The position numbers were made by a program, and so were the translations under genes. From Glutamicibacter arilaitensis Re117 (GTDB lineage Bacteria; Actinomycetota; Actinomycetes; Actinomycetales; Micrococcaceae): a DNA stretch of 64,000 bases. Below are positions 9,201 through 18,385 of the stretch, piece after piece. The stretch's first letter is position 1. Each line of letters starts with the position of its first letter. The DNA lies in the NCBI RefSeq assembly GCF_000197735.1, contig NC_014550.1:310001-374000 (forward strand), written 5' to 3'. Under the pieces are notes generated by a model, which did not search any database, was not told the origin of the DNA, and saw nothing but the letters and a program-made list of their open reading frames with translations.

Positions 9201-9611
9201 GTGAAAAACACTAGTCAAACGATCTGCGCCTGCCGTGTTTTGGAAACCGGGGAGCTTTCCTACGAGAACTGCTGCAAGCCGTTTCATGACGGAAGAAAAG
9301 ATGGTTCCCTGCTGCCATCCAGTGCAGAGGAGTTGATGCGCTCGCGCTACAGCGCTTTCGTGCTGGGATTGGCCGGGTATTTGCTGGCGACCTGGCATGA
9401 GAGCACGCGGCCTAAAGAACTGGAATTGGATCCGCAAATGCGCTGGACCGGGTTGGAAATCATTTCTACCCGCGCCGGCGGTGCGGCTGCTTCACGCGGA
9501 GTGGTGGAATTTGCTGCGCACTACCTCGATGGCCGCATTGACGCGCAACAGCACGAGGTCAGCACGTTCGTGAAGCAAGACGGCGCCTGGTACTACCTCG
9601 ACGCACTTTAA
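9201..9611 (+). CDS. YchJ-family (UPF0225) SEC-C/NTF2-like protein
   Basis: A 136-residue YchJ-family protein. The N-terminus has a CxC...CC cysteine set (ICACRVLETG...YENCCKPF) like a SEC-C zinc motif, then the family hallmark AEELMRSRYSAFVLGLAGYLLATWHESTRP, followed by an NTF2-like half (VVEFAAHYLDGR). Function is not established in the family. I chose the GTG at 9201 because TATGCT ends six bases before it and there is no ribosome-binding site, the layout expected of a leaderless mRNA. An upstream in-frame ATG at 9162 would add 13 residues. It stands alone, convergent with the ankyrin lipoprotein. Confidence 0.85.
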   Translation: MKNTSQTICACRVLETGELSYENCCKPFHDGRKDGSLLPSSAEELMRSRYSAFVLGLAGYLLATWHESTRPKELELDPQMRWTGLEIISTRAGGAAASRGVVEFAAHYLDGRIDAQQHEVSTFVKQDGAWYYLDAL

Positions 9612-9615
9612 GCGA

Positions 9616-10608
9616 TTATCGCTTGCTGGCGGCCTGCAGCATGGTCAGCATCTGTTTCTGCTGGCGTTCGCGGGCGAGCTTGAACGCATCGGAGCCGGAA
9701 TGGTCCTTCAGATTCGGGTTGGCCCCGTTGGTGATCAGCAATCGAGCAATGGTGATGGCATTGTTGGTGCCCTGGCCCAGAACGATGGTTTCGTGCAGGG
9801 CAGTCCATCCCAAGTCGTTGACGTAATCCACGGGAATATCGGTGCGCAGCAGGTGGCGTACTGCCTGAACCTGGCCATTCTCGCTCGCAACCGTCAGTGC
9901 GGTGCCGCCCATGCGGTTCACCGCGGTAATGTCCGCCCCGCCGTCAATGAAAAGCTTCAAGGTTGCCACCTGGCCATTGGCGCTCGCCCGCAGGAATGCC
10001 GACTCGTAGAAGTCATCCTTCACATCTGGATCAGCACCCGCTTCGAAAAGCTCCTTGGCGATTGCAGGATTCTTCTTGATGACCGCACGCATCAGCGCGG
10101 TGCGGCCGGACTCGTCTTTCGCGCTGAGATCGGCACCGTTTTTGATGGCAGCCTTGACGCCCTTTGGCTTGCCGGCATTCACCGCAGCGAAGAGCTGTGC
10201 GGTGGCCTTGGACATGGGAGCCGCTGAGCTGGGCAGCGCCTTGAGGGAAGCACCGGTTTTAGCGCCGGTGGCGAGAGGCGAAAGCGAGGTTTCAGAGCTT
10301 TTCGGCGTTTCAGCAACGCTGGAGGTTTTAGCAGCTGTACTGCTGGGCGCCTTGGTTGGAGCGATGGTGCTGGGCTGGGAAGAAGCAGATTGCTGACCGC
10401 GGGAGCTGGCTGGCGAATTGCCGAGGCTGGGGGTGGCCTTCGGCGGTGAGATGCTGGACGAAGTGGCAGGAACCGGATCGGATACAGCTTCTTGGGCTTG
10501 GGGCGAGGACGGCGCGCAACCAGTGCAGGCGCCGATCGCTGCAGCGAGGGGAAGCGCAATCAATGCAATGCCGCGGCGTTGCGCGGATAGCCCGGAATGT
10601 AGTGCCAT
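9616..10608 (-). CDS. Ankyrin-repeat lipoprotein
   Basis: A 330-residue exported protein. The N-terminus has a signal peptide with a candidate lipobox around IGAC/TGC (Cys near 28-31), followed by a Ser/Pro/Thr-rich low-complexity linker to about residue 130. The rest is a run of about five ankyrin repeats, recognisable by GADLSAKDESGRTALMRAV, GADPDVKDDFYESAFLRAS, GADITAVNRMGGTALTVAS and GWTALHETIVL. Ankyrin arrays mediate protein contacts, here presumably outside the membrane. AAAGGA three to four bases before the ATG supports the start. No partner gene is adjacent. Role unknown. Confidence 0.85.
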   Translation of the reverse strand: MALHSGLSAQRRGIALIALPLAAAIGACTGCAPSSPQAQEAVSDPVPATSSSISPPKATPSLGNSPASSRGQQSASSQPSTIAPTKAPSSTAAKTSSVAETPKSSETSLSPLATGAKTGASLKALPSSAAPMSKATAQLFAAVNAGKPKGVKAAIKNGADLSAKDESGRTALMRAVIKKNPAIAKELFEAGADPDVKDDFYESAFLRASANGQVATLKLFIDGGADITAVNRMGGTALTVASENGQVQAVRHLLRTDIPVDYVNDLGWTALHETIVLGQGTNNAITIARLLITNGANPNLKDHSGSDAFKLARERQQKQMLTMLQAASKR

Positions 10609-10785
10609 CTGTCCTTTCGCGGTTCAACTAACCATTCCCAGAATGGGGTCAGCCGTTCGGGGTTTTGCTCTATAAGATTTGATCACTCGTGAGCCTATCG
10701 GCCAAAGCTGAAAATTTGCGGTCAATAGGCAGCGAGTGTCCTCGGTGCTGGGTTCCAGTGGATCTTCGCTAAAATCATAAGTACC

Positions 10786-11916
10786 ATGGAATGCCTTTAC
10801 TTTTCTGCCTCCCGCTGCCGCTCATGCACCCTGATGACGGTGCCCTATGCCCAGCAACTGCAATCAAAGGTCGAGGATTGCAAGCGACTGCTCGCAGATT
10901 TTCCGGACCTGGAATTTCTTCCCGCCCAAGCCAGCAGCGAACAAGGCTTCCGCAATAAGGCCAAAATGGTCATTTCCGGAACCACCGACAAGCCGACCAT
11001 CGGCATCTTGGATGCGGAGGGCCGCGGCATCGATCTGCGCAACTGCGGTGTGGTTGCAGACCAGCTGCGTGCCGTGTTCCCGCTCATTGAGCGATTCATC
11101 CATGAGCTCAAGCTCATTCCCTACGACGTTCCCAAGCGCAAGGGCGAACTCAAGCATGTGATTCTCACCGTTTCGGACACCGGCTCGGTGATGGTCCGCT
11201 GGGTGCTGCGCACCAAAAAGCACTTTGTTGCACTGCGCGATTCACTGCCGCAGTTCCTTGAACAGCTTCCACGCCACAGCGTGGTGTCGGTGAACTTCCT
11301 GCCAGAGCACAAGGCGGTGCTTGAAGGCGAGGAAGAAATAATCCTTACCCGCCGCACGACTTTGGAATTCGGTTTGAACGGCGTACCGATGCATTTGCGT
11401 CCGCAGGGATTTTTCCAAACCAATAGCGAGGTCGCGGCGGCCCTGTACCGGCAAGCCCGCCAATGGATCAATGATGCCAACCCGGAAAGCGTGTGGGACC
11501 TGTACAGCGGGGTGGGTGGTTTCGCATTGCATTGCGCAGCCGAGGACCGCACCGTGTACGGCATCGAAACCAGTACAGAAGCTGTAGAAGCGGCAGAGAC
11601 CAGCGCTAAAGCCATGGAACTTGATGACATTCACTTCAAAGCCCAGGATGCAACAGAATTTGCACTGGGTGCCGGTTGGGCACCAGAAGCAGTCATCGTG
11701 AATCCTCCACGCCGTGGAATCACGGCCGACTTGTCCACGTGGCTCAACGGTTCCGATGTCCAGCAGATCATCTACTCCAGCTGCAACGCCAAGTCCCTTG
11801 CCCGGGATCTGGAACGTCTTGAGAACTACACTCCGACGCTGGCCCGGGTGATGGACATGTTCCCGCAGACCAACCACTACGAGGTCATCGTGAAGCTGGA
11901 ACGCAAGGCCGCCTAG
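10786..11916 (+). CDS. rlmC: 23S rRNA (uracil-5-)-methyltransferase RlmC/RumB
   Basis: A 376-residue SAM-dependent enzyme predicted to make 5-methyluridine at position 747 of 23S rRNA. Length and the N-terminus (MECLYFSASRCRSC, with Cys3, Cys11 and Cys14 plus the later RNCGVV Cys) match RumB and its [4Fe-4S] cluster, and there is no TRAM domain as in RumA. The SAM-binding segment is VWDLYSGVGGFALHCA, followed by VNPPRRGI and the catalytic Cys in YSSCNAKSLARDL. A TAAAAT hexamer ends ten bases before the ATG, suggesting a very short leader. The end overlaps the convergent antiporter gene by four bases. Confidence 0.93.
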   Translation: MECLYFSASRCRSCTLMTVPYAQQLQSKVEDCKRLLADFPDLEFLPAQASSEQGFRNKAKMVISGTTDKPTIGILDAEGRGIDLRNCGVVADQLRAVFPLIERFIHELKLIPYDVPKRKGELKHVILTVSDTGSVMVRWVLRTKKHFVALRDSLPQFLEQLPRHSVVSVNFLPEHKAVLEGEEEIILTRRTTLEFGLNGVPMHLRPQGFFQTNSEVAAALYRQARQWINDANPESVWDLYSGVGGFALHCAAEDRTVYGIETSTEAVEAAETSAKAMELDDIHFKAQDATEFALGAGWAPEAVIVNPPRRGITADLSTWLNGSDVQQIIYSSCNAKSLARDLERLENYTPTLARVMDMFPQTNHYEVIVKLERKAA

Positions 11917-13490
11917 CGGTCCAAGGTCGCGGTGCGCCGGTCAAGGCGTCCGACGATCTCGTCCACCAAATGCGGATCGACGTTCGGTTCGCGACGGGCC
12001 TTGAGAAGCTCGTCGCGAGCTGCTTCCAAGGCGATGGCCTGGATGGAATCAGCCTTGGCGATGACGGCGCGAACCTGGGTGTACTTCTCATCGGAAATAG
12101 CATCGTGCGGATCCGGGTCCTTGGCCAAGATGGTGTGAAGCGAATTCATTCTGCGGCGCACTGCCTGCTGGTAGTTTTCGGGAAGTTCTTGCAGGTCAAG
12201 ATTCTTTTTTAATGCTGAGAGCGCAACAGCTTCAGCACGCCGTGCCAAATTCCGCTTGGCACGCTTGGTGTCTTGCTCGTTATTGCGCAATTTCAGCACG
12301 CGCATCAAGGAGGGCAAGGTCAGGCCTGGCACTACCAAGGTGCACAGCAAGACCGTGCAAGCTGCCGCAACGATGAAGTTGCGCCCTTCGATGGGCGAGC
12401 CGTCGGCTGTGACCTTAGGCAACGCCAAAGCCAGAGCCAAGGTAGCCAACCCGCGCATGCCGCACCACGTAAGCACCAAGGCATCCTTACGTGCAGGAAT
12501 TTTCGGGTTCTTCCGATTGGGCAGGTAGTAAGTGCCCAGCATCCACAATGCGCGTACAGCGATGACCACAAAACAGATGGCAGCGATGCCTGGAATGAAG
12601 CCAATCAGGTTTCTGCCTTCTTCCTGGATGACCTGGTTCATTTCGATGCCCATCAACCCGAAGGCCAAACCCGTTGCGAGCAGTTCCAGCACTTCCCAGA
12701 AGGATTGGCGGGTCAGCCGTTCGGCAGAGTCCTGGGGACGGTCGCGCCTTACCATTTCCAATGCTGTCACCACTACAGCAATCACACCGGAAGTATGCAA
12801 CTCTTCAGCGATCACGTAGACCGCATACGGGGCTACCAAGGTGGCGGCGCAACGCGCAGCCAAGTTAGGTACGAAACGGTTCAGGGCACCAATAGCCCAT
12901 CCCATTGCCAGACCGAGCGCTACAGCTCCGGCAGCTCCGATGAGGAATTGTGGAATGATTTCCAGTCCAACCTGGGTCTTGTCCACGGTTGCCTGTACTG
13001 CAAGCTGGAAGAGCACGATTGCCATGGCATCGTTGAAAAGGCCTTCCGTTTCCAGCAACGAGGTTAAACGCCGCGGCATCTTGACCTTCGTAGCGATCGC
13101 ATCCACGGCAACCGGGTCAGGTGGAGCAACGACTGCGCCAAGAGCCAGAGCCAGTGGAATTGAAGCAATCGGGGAGAACGCCAACGCCGTCGCAGCGACA
13201 GTGCCTGCAGTCACCACAATGAGCACTACTGCCAAGCGAATCAGTGCTTTCCAACGGAAGCGGAACACCGACCAGCTGCTTCGCTGAGCTGTAGCGAAAA
13301 GCAACGGAGGCAAGAAGATCGGCAAGATCAGATCAGGCTCGATATGCATTTTGGGCATGAATGGCAAGAAGCCCGCCAGCGTCGCAAAGATCAGCATGAG
13401 GATCGGATAGGGCAGCTTGATCCGTTCTCCGATGCCGACAATCAGAATGGTGGCGAAAAGTAGCGCGATAACCAGCAGGAAAAACTCCAT
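11913..13490 (-). CDS. Na+/H+ antiporter, CPA1 (NhaP/NHE) type
   Basis: A 525-residue polytopic membrane protein exchanging cytoplasmic Na+ (or K+) for H+. About 12 hydrophobic segments fill residues 1-390. The family core is present: LPPLLFATA after the second helices, GAVVAPPDPVAVDAIA, and ETEGLFNDAMAIVLFQLAV with the acidic ion-binding residue in the FNDA motif. A cytoplasmic, charged C-terminal tail of about 130 residues (from about 395) follows and may regulate activity. I use the ATG at 13490, the first natural codon; a TTG at 13496 gives two more residues. A TAGAAT hexamer lies nine bases upstream. Single gene. Confidence 0.92.
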   Translation of the reverse strand: MEFFLLVIALLFATILIVGIGERIKLPYPILMLIFATLAGFLPFMPKMHIEPDLILPIFLPPLLFATAQRSSWSVFRFRWKALIRLAVVLIVVTAGTVAATALAFSPIASIPLALALGAVVAPPDPVAVDAIATKVKMPRRLTSLLETEGLFNDAMAIVLFQLAVQATVDKTQVGLEIIPQFLIGAAGAVALGLAMGWAIGALNRFVPNLAARCAATLVAPYAVYVIAEELHTSGVIAVVVTALEMVRRDRPQDSAERLTRQSFWEVLELLATGLAFGLMGIEMNQVIQEEGRNLIGFIPGIAAICFVVIAVRALWMLGTYYLPNRKNPKIPARKDALVLTWCGMRGLATLALALALPKVTADGSPIEGRNFIVAAACTVLLCTLVVPGLTLPSLMRVLKLRNNEQDTKRAKRNLARRAEAVALSALKKNLDLQELPENYQQAVRRRMNSLHTILAKDPDPHDAISDEKYTQVRAVIAKADSIQAIALEAARDELLKARREPNVDPHLVDEIVGRLDRRTATLDR

Positions 13491-13537
13491 AGTCAAACTA
13501 TTCTAATTTCTTCGCGCGTATTTTCGCATCTATTGCC

Positions 13538-13969
13538 TCATGAATTTACGGATCCAAGCAGAAACGAGGCGCTTTCCCAACGCTCAATGGCGCAACCATT
13601 GTGCCGAGAAAAATTGGCATTCACCGGATCGCCATGCAAAGTTCCCTCGATTTCCGCCCGTTGCGGACCCCCATAAATTTCCGTACAGGCTTGCTGGGGA
13701 TCAATTTCTTCAGTAGTCACGCTGGGATCAAGTGCCAATTGCAAGCAAGCTTTGGAAGCATCGGGCAAGGTACTGGCATCAGTGGATTGCTCGCCATCGC
13801 ATTCCAATAAATACTGCTGCGAAATTTCGCTGCCATCAGCGCGAATGGTGATGTCCAAGCGGGTTTGCGATCCAACCGTGGTGCTCGTGGAGCAAGAAGC
13901 CAAGCACAAGCCCAGGGAGCTGGCCCCGATACAGGCCAAAACCAGACGAAAACTCCGAGTAGTACCCAT
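13538..13969 (-). CDS. Subtilisin-inhibitor-like (SSI) lipoprotein
   Basis: A 143-residue lipoprotein with lipobox LASC (Cys26). The mature domain has the SSI layout: LLECDGEQ (Cys57), a DASKAC segment (Cys75), QQACTEIYGGP (Cys95) and the ending NGCAIERWESASFLLG (Cys126). These are the four cysteines expected for the two disulfides of Streptomyces subtilisin inhibitor. The region after Cys95, which holds the reactive bond in SSI, reads CTEIYGGP; the P1-equivalent residue would be Glu rather than Met or Lys. Membrane anchoring is a departure from free SSI proteins, though SSI-like lipoproteins occur in actinobacteria. Protease target, if any, is unknown. Confidence 0.72.
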   Translation of the reverse strand: MGTTRSFRLVLACIGASSLGLCLASCSTSTTVGSQTRLDITIRADGSEISQQYLLECDGEQSTDASTLPDASKACLQLALDPSVTTEEIDPQQACTEIYGGPQRAEIEGTLHGDPVNANFSRHNGCAIERWESASFLLGSVNS

Positions 13970-14002
13970 GGCTCCATCGTGGCCTCGACCCGGTGGTCAG
14001 GT

Positions 14003-14911
14003 CTAGTCTTCTCGGGGGATTGGGAGGCTATTGGCAATTTCCAGTAGCGACAAGCGCAATGAATCGGCACGTGCGGCAAACTCTTTTTGCATTCGCACGT
14101 ACGTAGCCTTGCCCTCGGGGGTTTCAATGCGAATCGGATCATGACCCCAATCGGCCAAGTCATAGGGGGAAGCTTGCATATCCATGGTGCGGATATCCCA
14201 TGCGAGTTCGAAGCAGTCCATGACTAATTCACTGGGTACCGCCGGAGACAGCTTGTAAGCCCATTTATACAGATCCATATTGGCGTGCAAGCAAGCAGGC
14301 TGCTCGAGATCGCGCTGGGTTTCCCGGGTTGGTTGCACTTCATTCAGGTCGATGGCCTGGGGAGTGTAGAAGCGGAAAGCATCAAAGTGGGTGCACCTGA
14401 TCTTATGCGTTTCAACTACTTCGTCGGTGCCTTGCGCCCCCAGGCGCAAGGGCAGATATTCATGGCGGATGCCGTTGGCTTCTGACTTGTAGGCCATGGC
14501 CCACTCGTGAAGCCCGAAGCAGGAGAAATTGCCTGGGCGTTGCGCGGTGCCGGCCAGGATGATGCGAGCGAATTCAATAGCCCGAGCCCGGGCCTGGCCG
14601 AAAGCTTGTGCATCAAATTCGTATCCGGGACCGCTGGATGTCTGGACGCTGCGATAGAACTTCCAAGTTCCACGCTCCCGAGCCTCGTGGCCAACTAGTA
14701 CCACGGCCATCCCCGGATGCCAGCGGTAGAGCTGTCCCGGTTTTTGCGTGTAGTAGGTGAAAAGGAAGTCCTCGATAGGGTGCTTCTTGCCCTTCATGCG
14801 CCGATCCACGAATGGCTCGCCAAAGGCCCTCGCGCGCGTTTCATGCTCAACAGCACGAGGCGTCCACTGCGAGGGGTCCAAAATGGTGGCGGTTAGGGGC
14901 ATACTTCTCAT
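14003..14911 (-). CDS. Conserved actinobacterial protein, often named 3-methyladenine DNA glycosylase
   Basis: A 302-residue cytoplasmic protein. The N-terminal segment (TRARAFGEPFVDRRMKGKKHPIEDFLFTYY..KPGQLYRWHPG) and the later CFGLHEWAMAY and LPLRLG segments match a conserved actinobacterial family that databases usually label 3-methyladenine DNA glycosylase. I see no helix-hairpin-helix motif or catalytic Asp of classical glycosylases, so the repair function is unproven. Cys/His residues (CFGLHEW, THKIRCTHFDAFRF, LEQPACLHANMD) recur and could bind metal. Start uncertain between 14911 and an ATG nine bases later. It stands divergent from the DinB gene with a 69-bp space. Confidence 0.7.
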   Translation of the reverse strand: MRSMPLTATILDPSQWTPRAVEHETRARAFGEPFVDRRMKGKKHPIEDFLFTYYTQKPGQLYRWHPGMAVVLVGHEARERGTWKFYRSVQTSSGPGYEFDAQAFGQARARAIEFARIILAGTAQRPGNFSCFGLHEWAMAYKSEANGIRHEYLPLRLGAQGTDEVVETHKIRCTHFDAFRFYTPQAIDLNEVQPTRETQRDLEQPACLHANMDLYKWAYKLSPAVPSELVMDCFELAWDIRTMDMQASPYDLADWGHDPIRIETPEGKATYVRMQKEFAARADSLRLSLLEIANSLPIPRED

Positions 14912-14980
14912 TATTCAATTCATGGGCCGGTGAAACCAGTTTGGTACGCCAACTCACACTTCTTGCGATGGAGCTAAGCG

Positions 14981-15538
14981 ATGGAAAATCTACCACTGTG
15001 GGAACCGCCAATGAGCGGTACGGAAGCGCAGCACCTGTTTGGAATGCTCGACAGGCTGCGCACCACCTTCCGGTACAAGGCAGACAAGCTGGACATCGGC
15101 CAGCTGGCAACCAAGCTGCCCAGCAGCCAGCTGAGCCTAGGTGGATTGCTACAGCACCTGGCTCTTGTTGAAGATGAGAAATTCACCTATTTCATCGCGC
15201 GGCAGCGCCCCGAGGTACTCCTCGCGCTCACTGCCGACGGGCGTGAGCATTTCGACGTGGATTTGAACGACGACCCGGAAATCCTTTATCAGCGCTACGA
15301 CGAGGCTGTGGCCAAGAGCCGGAAAATCCAGCAATCACTCATCGAGGAAGGGGCTCTGGATACGGACTCGGGGTTGGAGTTCGACGGCAAGCATGTGTCG
15401 GTTCGCAGAATCATCTGCGACCTGGTCGAAGAGTACGGCCGGCATGCAGGGCATGCAGATCTCTTGCGCGAGGCAGTTGACGGGCGAGTGGGCGAAGATG
15501 CGCCGTTGGACTATCTTCCCGCGTGGTATCGGGAGTAG
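14981..15538 (+). CDS. DinB-family (DUF664) protein
   Basis: A 185-residue four-helix DinB/DUF664-type protein. Conserved patterns are LRTTFRYKADKLDIGQLATKLP..LSLGGLLQHLALVEDEKF and the C-terminal DLVEEYGRHAGHADLLREAVDG. These supply the metal-binding histidines of the fold (LLQHL and RHAGHADL). In actinobacteria related proteins include mycothiol-dependent enzymes and unannotated detoxification proteins; the specific reaction cannot be read here. GGAG seven bases before the ATG at 14981 supports the start. Single gene. Confidence 0.85.
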   Translation: MENLPLWEPPMSGTEAQHLFGMLDRLRTTFRYKADKLDIGQLATKLPSSQLSLGGLLQHLALVEDEKFTYFIARQRPEVLLALTADGREHFDVDLNDDPEILYQRYDEAVAKSRKIQQSLIEEGALDTDSGLEFDGKHVSVRRIICDLVEEYGRHAGHADLLREAVDGRVGEDAPLDYLPAWYRE

Positions 15539-15683
15539 GGCCTGGACTGCATAAATTCCCTTCTGCCGAGGCAGTTTCCAGGAGCCTGAAATCTTGGTGG
15601 GTAATGAGCCGGCGCCAGCGCGATTTATGGATGAAGCCTGAAAGCTGCGGGGCAAAGCTAGCCCCTGCGAATACTATGGGGCC

Positions 15684-17033
15684 ATGACGCTCAACCGCTC
15701 CAGCCAGCTACCCGCATCTGCACCTGTCGTCTTCGACTGGTTCTCCCGACCTGGTGCCATTCAGCGGCTCTTGCCGCCGTGGCTTCCGCTGAAAGTCATG
15801 GAGGAAGCGACCTCGCTGAAGGATGGAACAGCCGTTTTGGGTCTTCCCGGCGGATTGCTGTGGAATGCCAAGCACCAGCCCGAAGGTTTCTCGGAGAACC
15901 GCAGCTTCGTCGACCAGCTCGAACCCGAAGGGCTGCGCGGCATTCCTGCGCGCGTGGTGCGGTGGCGGCACGAGCATTACTTCGAGCCCGCTGGCCCGGA
16001 GTCCACCACCGTGCGCGACTGCATCGAGTCGAATATGCCCGGCCGGCAGATCGAATCCATGCTCGCCTACCGGCATCGCCAGTTGGCGAACGACTTTGCC
16101 GCCCACAACCGTGCGGCGCAGTCCGGGCTGGAACCGCTGGTGATCGCCGTAACCGGTTCAAGCGGACTGGTCGGCCAGGCCTTATGCGCCTTCTTGTCCA
16201 CCGGAGGGCACCAGGTCATTAAGCTCGTGCGGCACGCGCCGCACACGGCAAGCGAACGGCGCTGGGATCCCGCAGATCCCGACAAAGACCTGCTGGAGGG
16301 GTGCGATGCAGTCATCCACTTGGCTGGGGCCAGCATCTTCGGACGGTTCAGCCAGGCCCATCGCCACGCGATTGAGTCCAGTAGGATCGAGCCCACCCGC
16401 TCCCTCGCCCTTCTCGCGGCACGTTCAGGTGTCCGCACCTTCATCAGTTCCTCGGCCATCGGGTTCTATGGCGCCTCAGCCGGACCGGACCCGCTGGATG
16501 AGTCCGATTCCGCGCCGGCCAGCAACCAGGACTTCCTCTCTGGCGTCGTGCAGCGCTGGGAGCAAGCCGCCCGGGAAGGCAGCGGTTCAATGCGCCGGGT
16601 GCAGATCCGTACCGGTGTCGTGCTGAGCCCCAAGGGCGGCATGCTCGCTGTTCTGCGCCCGATATTCACCGCAGGCCTGGGTGGGCCTTTGGGCGGGGGA
16701 CAGCAGATGCTTTCGTGGATCGGGCTTGATGACCTGCTGGACATCTACCATCGCGCGCTATGGGATTCGCAATTGGCTGGCCCTGTCAATGCGGTTGCAC
16801 CGCAGCCGGTCAGCAACGCCGAATTCACCCGTGCCTTGGCCCGCGCAGTGCGGCGCCCCGCAGTAATTCCAGTTCCCGATGCGGCCCCGAAATTGGTGCT
16901 TGGCGCCCAAGGCTCCCAACTGCTGGCCATGGCCGACCAGCGGATCGTCCCGCGCAAGTTGCTCGATGGCGGCCACCAATTCCGAAATGAGCGGATTGAG
17001 CTCGCGTTAGCTCATAGCCTTGGCGCCAGCTAG
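15684..17033 (+). CDS. TIGR01777-family NAD(P)-dependent epimerase with N-terminal SRPBCC domain
   Basis: A 449-residue fusion. Residues about 1-145 form an SRPBCC (START-like) domain of the cyclase/dehydrase kind (ASAPVVFDWFSRPGAIQRLLPPW). From about 150 an SDR-type Rossmann fold follows, with IAVTGSSGLVGQALCAFL, HLAGASI, a SSSAIGFYG active-site segment and the C-terminal domain of the SDR39U/YfcH family. Substrate unknown; fusions of this type are common in actinobacteria. TACTAT ends six bases before the ATG with no ribosome-binding site, so the mRNA is probably leaderless. A hairpin follows at 17036-17067. Confidence 0.9.
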   Translation: MTLNRSSQLPASAPVVFDWFSRPGAIQRLLPPWLPLKVMEEATSLKDGTAVLGLPGGLLWNAKHQPEGFSENRSFVDQLEPEGLRGIPARVVRWRHEHYFEPAGPESTTVRDCIESNMPGRQIESMLAYRHRQLANDFAAHNRAAQSGLEPLVIAVTGSSGLVGQALCAFLSTGGHQVIKLVRHAPHTASERRWDPADPDKDLLEGCDAVIHLAGASIFGRFSQAHRHAIESSRIEPTRSLALLAARSGVRTFISSSAIGFYGASAGPDPLDESDSAPASNQDFLSGVVQRWEQAAREGSGSMRRVQIRTGVVLSPKGGMLAVLRPIFTAGLGGPLGGGQQMLSWIGLDDLLDIYHRALWDSQLAGPVNAVAPQPVSNAEFTRALARAVRRPAVIPVPDAAPKLVLGAQGSQLLAMADQRIVPRKLLDGGHQFRNERIELALAHSLGAS

Positions 17034-17035
17034 CT

Positions 17036-17067
17036 GCTGGAGCCCCGCCATGCTGCGGGGATTCCAG
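17036..17067 (+). terminator. Putative terminator after the TIGR01777 gene
   Basis: A GC-rich stem formed by the CTGGAGCCCCGC arm and the GCGGGGATTCCAG arm with a six-base loop, three bases after the stop codon. No T-run is visible, so it may be weak or rho-dependent. Confidence 0.5.
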
Positions 17068-17254
17068 CGCGGGACTGCTGCACGGGAACCGGGCGCGAGC
17101 ACCCGGGTGCCGGCGCGTTGGAGATAAGCTGGCAGGGGGATTATCATTAGCCTGGCTAGATAATAGCTAATCTAGGTAAATGTTGCATCTGCCGGCTCTG
17201 GGAGGAATTTGCCCATGCTGGCATTTGTTCCAGGAGAAAGTGTGGAAGATCCCG

Positions 17255-18385
17255 ATGGGAAACATGTCGGTAGCCCCGTTTGATGCAATCTTGCTTATGT
17301 CCTTTGGCGGACCGGAGAAGCCAGCTGATGTCCTTCCTTTCCTGCAGAACGTTACCCGGGGACGAGGGATTCCCGTTGAGCGTCTCGAAGAGGTGGGCGA
17401 GCACTACTACATGTTCGGCGGAAAGTCCCCGATCAACGAGCAAAACCAGGCCTTGGTGCGGGCCTTGCGCGATGAATTCGCGGCCCGCGGTATCGATACG
17501 CCGTTGCTCTGGGGCAACCGGAATTGGCAACCGTATCTCGCTGAGGTAGTTGGTAACCATGCGCGCATGCACGGCTCGCGCAGGTTCCTGGCCATTGACA
17601 CTTCGGCATACTCCTCGTATTCCTCCTGCCGGCAATACCGGGAGGATTTTGCAGGTGCCGTGGCCGCACTGGAAGAACAAGGCATCGAGGTGGTGATCGA
17701 TAAAGTGCGCCAGTACTATAACCACCCGGGATTCGCCCAGGCACAGCTGGATTGCCTCCGGAGAGGGCTGGGTGAGTTCAAGCAGCTTGTCGGCGGTCTG
17801 GACCGCAGTCGCCATAAGATCCTATTCGTAACTCATTCGATTCCGACTTCGATGCAGAAATCATCGGAGAAGTTCACCGTTGGCTACCAGGGACAGCATG
17901 AAGAGCTCATGAAGTGGCTTAGCGCGGAATTAGATGGAGAAGAGCAACTAGACGCCGAGCTGGTGTTCTGCTCCCGTTCCGGATCTGCGCACACTCCTTG
18001 GCTGGAACCGGATATCAATGACCGCATGCGCGAGCTTTCGGATTCCGGAACCGAAGCGGTACTGGTAGTCCCGATCGGCTTCGTCTCTGATCACATGGAG
18101 GTGAAATTCGATTTGGACACCGAAGCTGCACAGACGGCGCGTGAGTTGGGGATGGGGTTTCTCCGTGCCGACAGCGTCGGCATTTCGCCGTCCTTTGTCA
18201 GCGGCTTGGTCGATCTGGTTGTGGAACGGGCAGCTCAAGTGCGTGCAGAGGAGCCGGAGCAGAGAACCATTTCCGGCAGCAAAGCGCTGGGCCCGGGCAG
18301 TGGTGCCTGCTCGCTGAATTGCTGCGAAGGCGCCAGGAGTAAAAATACGGTTCCGAACTGGAACGTCGACAAGCCGGCAAGCTAG
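17255..18385 (+). CDS. hemH: Ferrochelatase (coproporphyrin III ferrochelatase type)
   Basis: A 376-residue enzyme inserting Fe2+ into a porphyrin; in actinobacteria the substrate is coproporphyrin III (coproporphyrin-dependent route). The N-terminus DAILLMSFGGPEKPADVLPFL, the YYNHPGFAQAQ helix and FVTHSIPTSM with the conserved His are intact. Four cysteines fit the actinobacterial [2Fe-2S] cluster: the Cys of SSYSSCRQYRED plus the C-terminal GACSLNCCEG set. A C-terminal tail of about 30 residues follows. I chose the ATG at 17255 because GGAAGA lies five bases upstream; a GTG at 17240 with AGGAG three bases before it is the alternative. Upstream sequence around 17140-17165 is AT-rich with imperfect TAG/CTA repeats and may hold its promoter. 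Confidence 0.92.
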   Translation: MGNMSVAPFDAILLMSFGGPEKPADVLPFLQNVTRGRGIPVERLEEVGEHYYMFGGKSPINEQNQALVRALRDEFAARGIDTPLLWGNRNWQPYLAEVVGNHARMHGSRRFLAIDTSAYSSYSSCRQYREDFAGAVAALEEQGIEVVIDKVRQYYNHPGFAQAQLDCLRRGLGEFKQLVGGLDRSRHKILFVTHSIPTSMQKSSEKFTVGYQGQHEELMKWLSAELDGEEQLDAELVFCSRSGSAHTPWLEPDINDRMRELSDSGTEAVLVVPIGFVSDHMEVKFDLDTEAAQTARELGMGFLRADSVGISPSFVSGLVDLVVERAAQVRAEEPEQRTISGSKALGPGSGACSLNCCEGARSKNTVPNWNVDKPAS

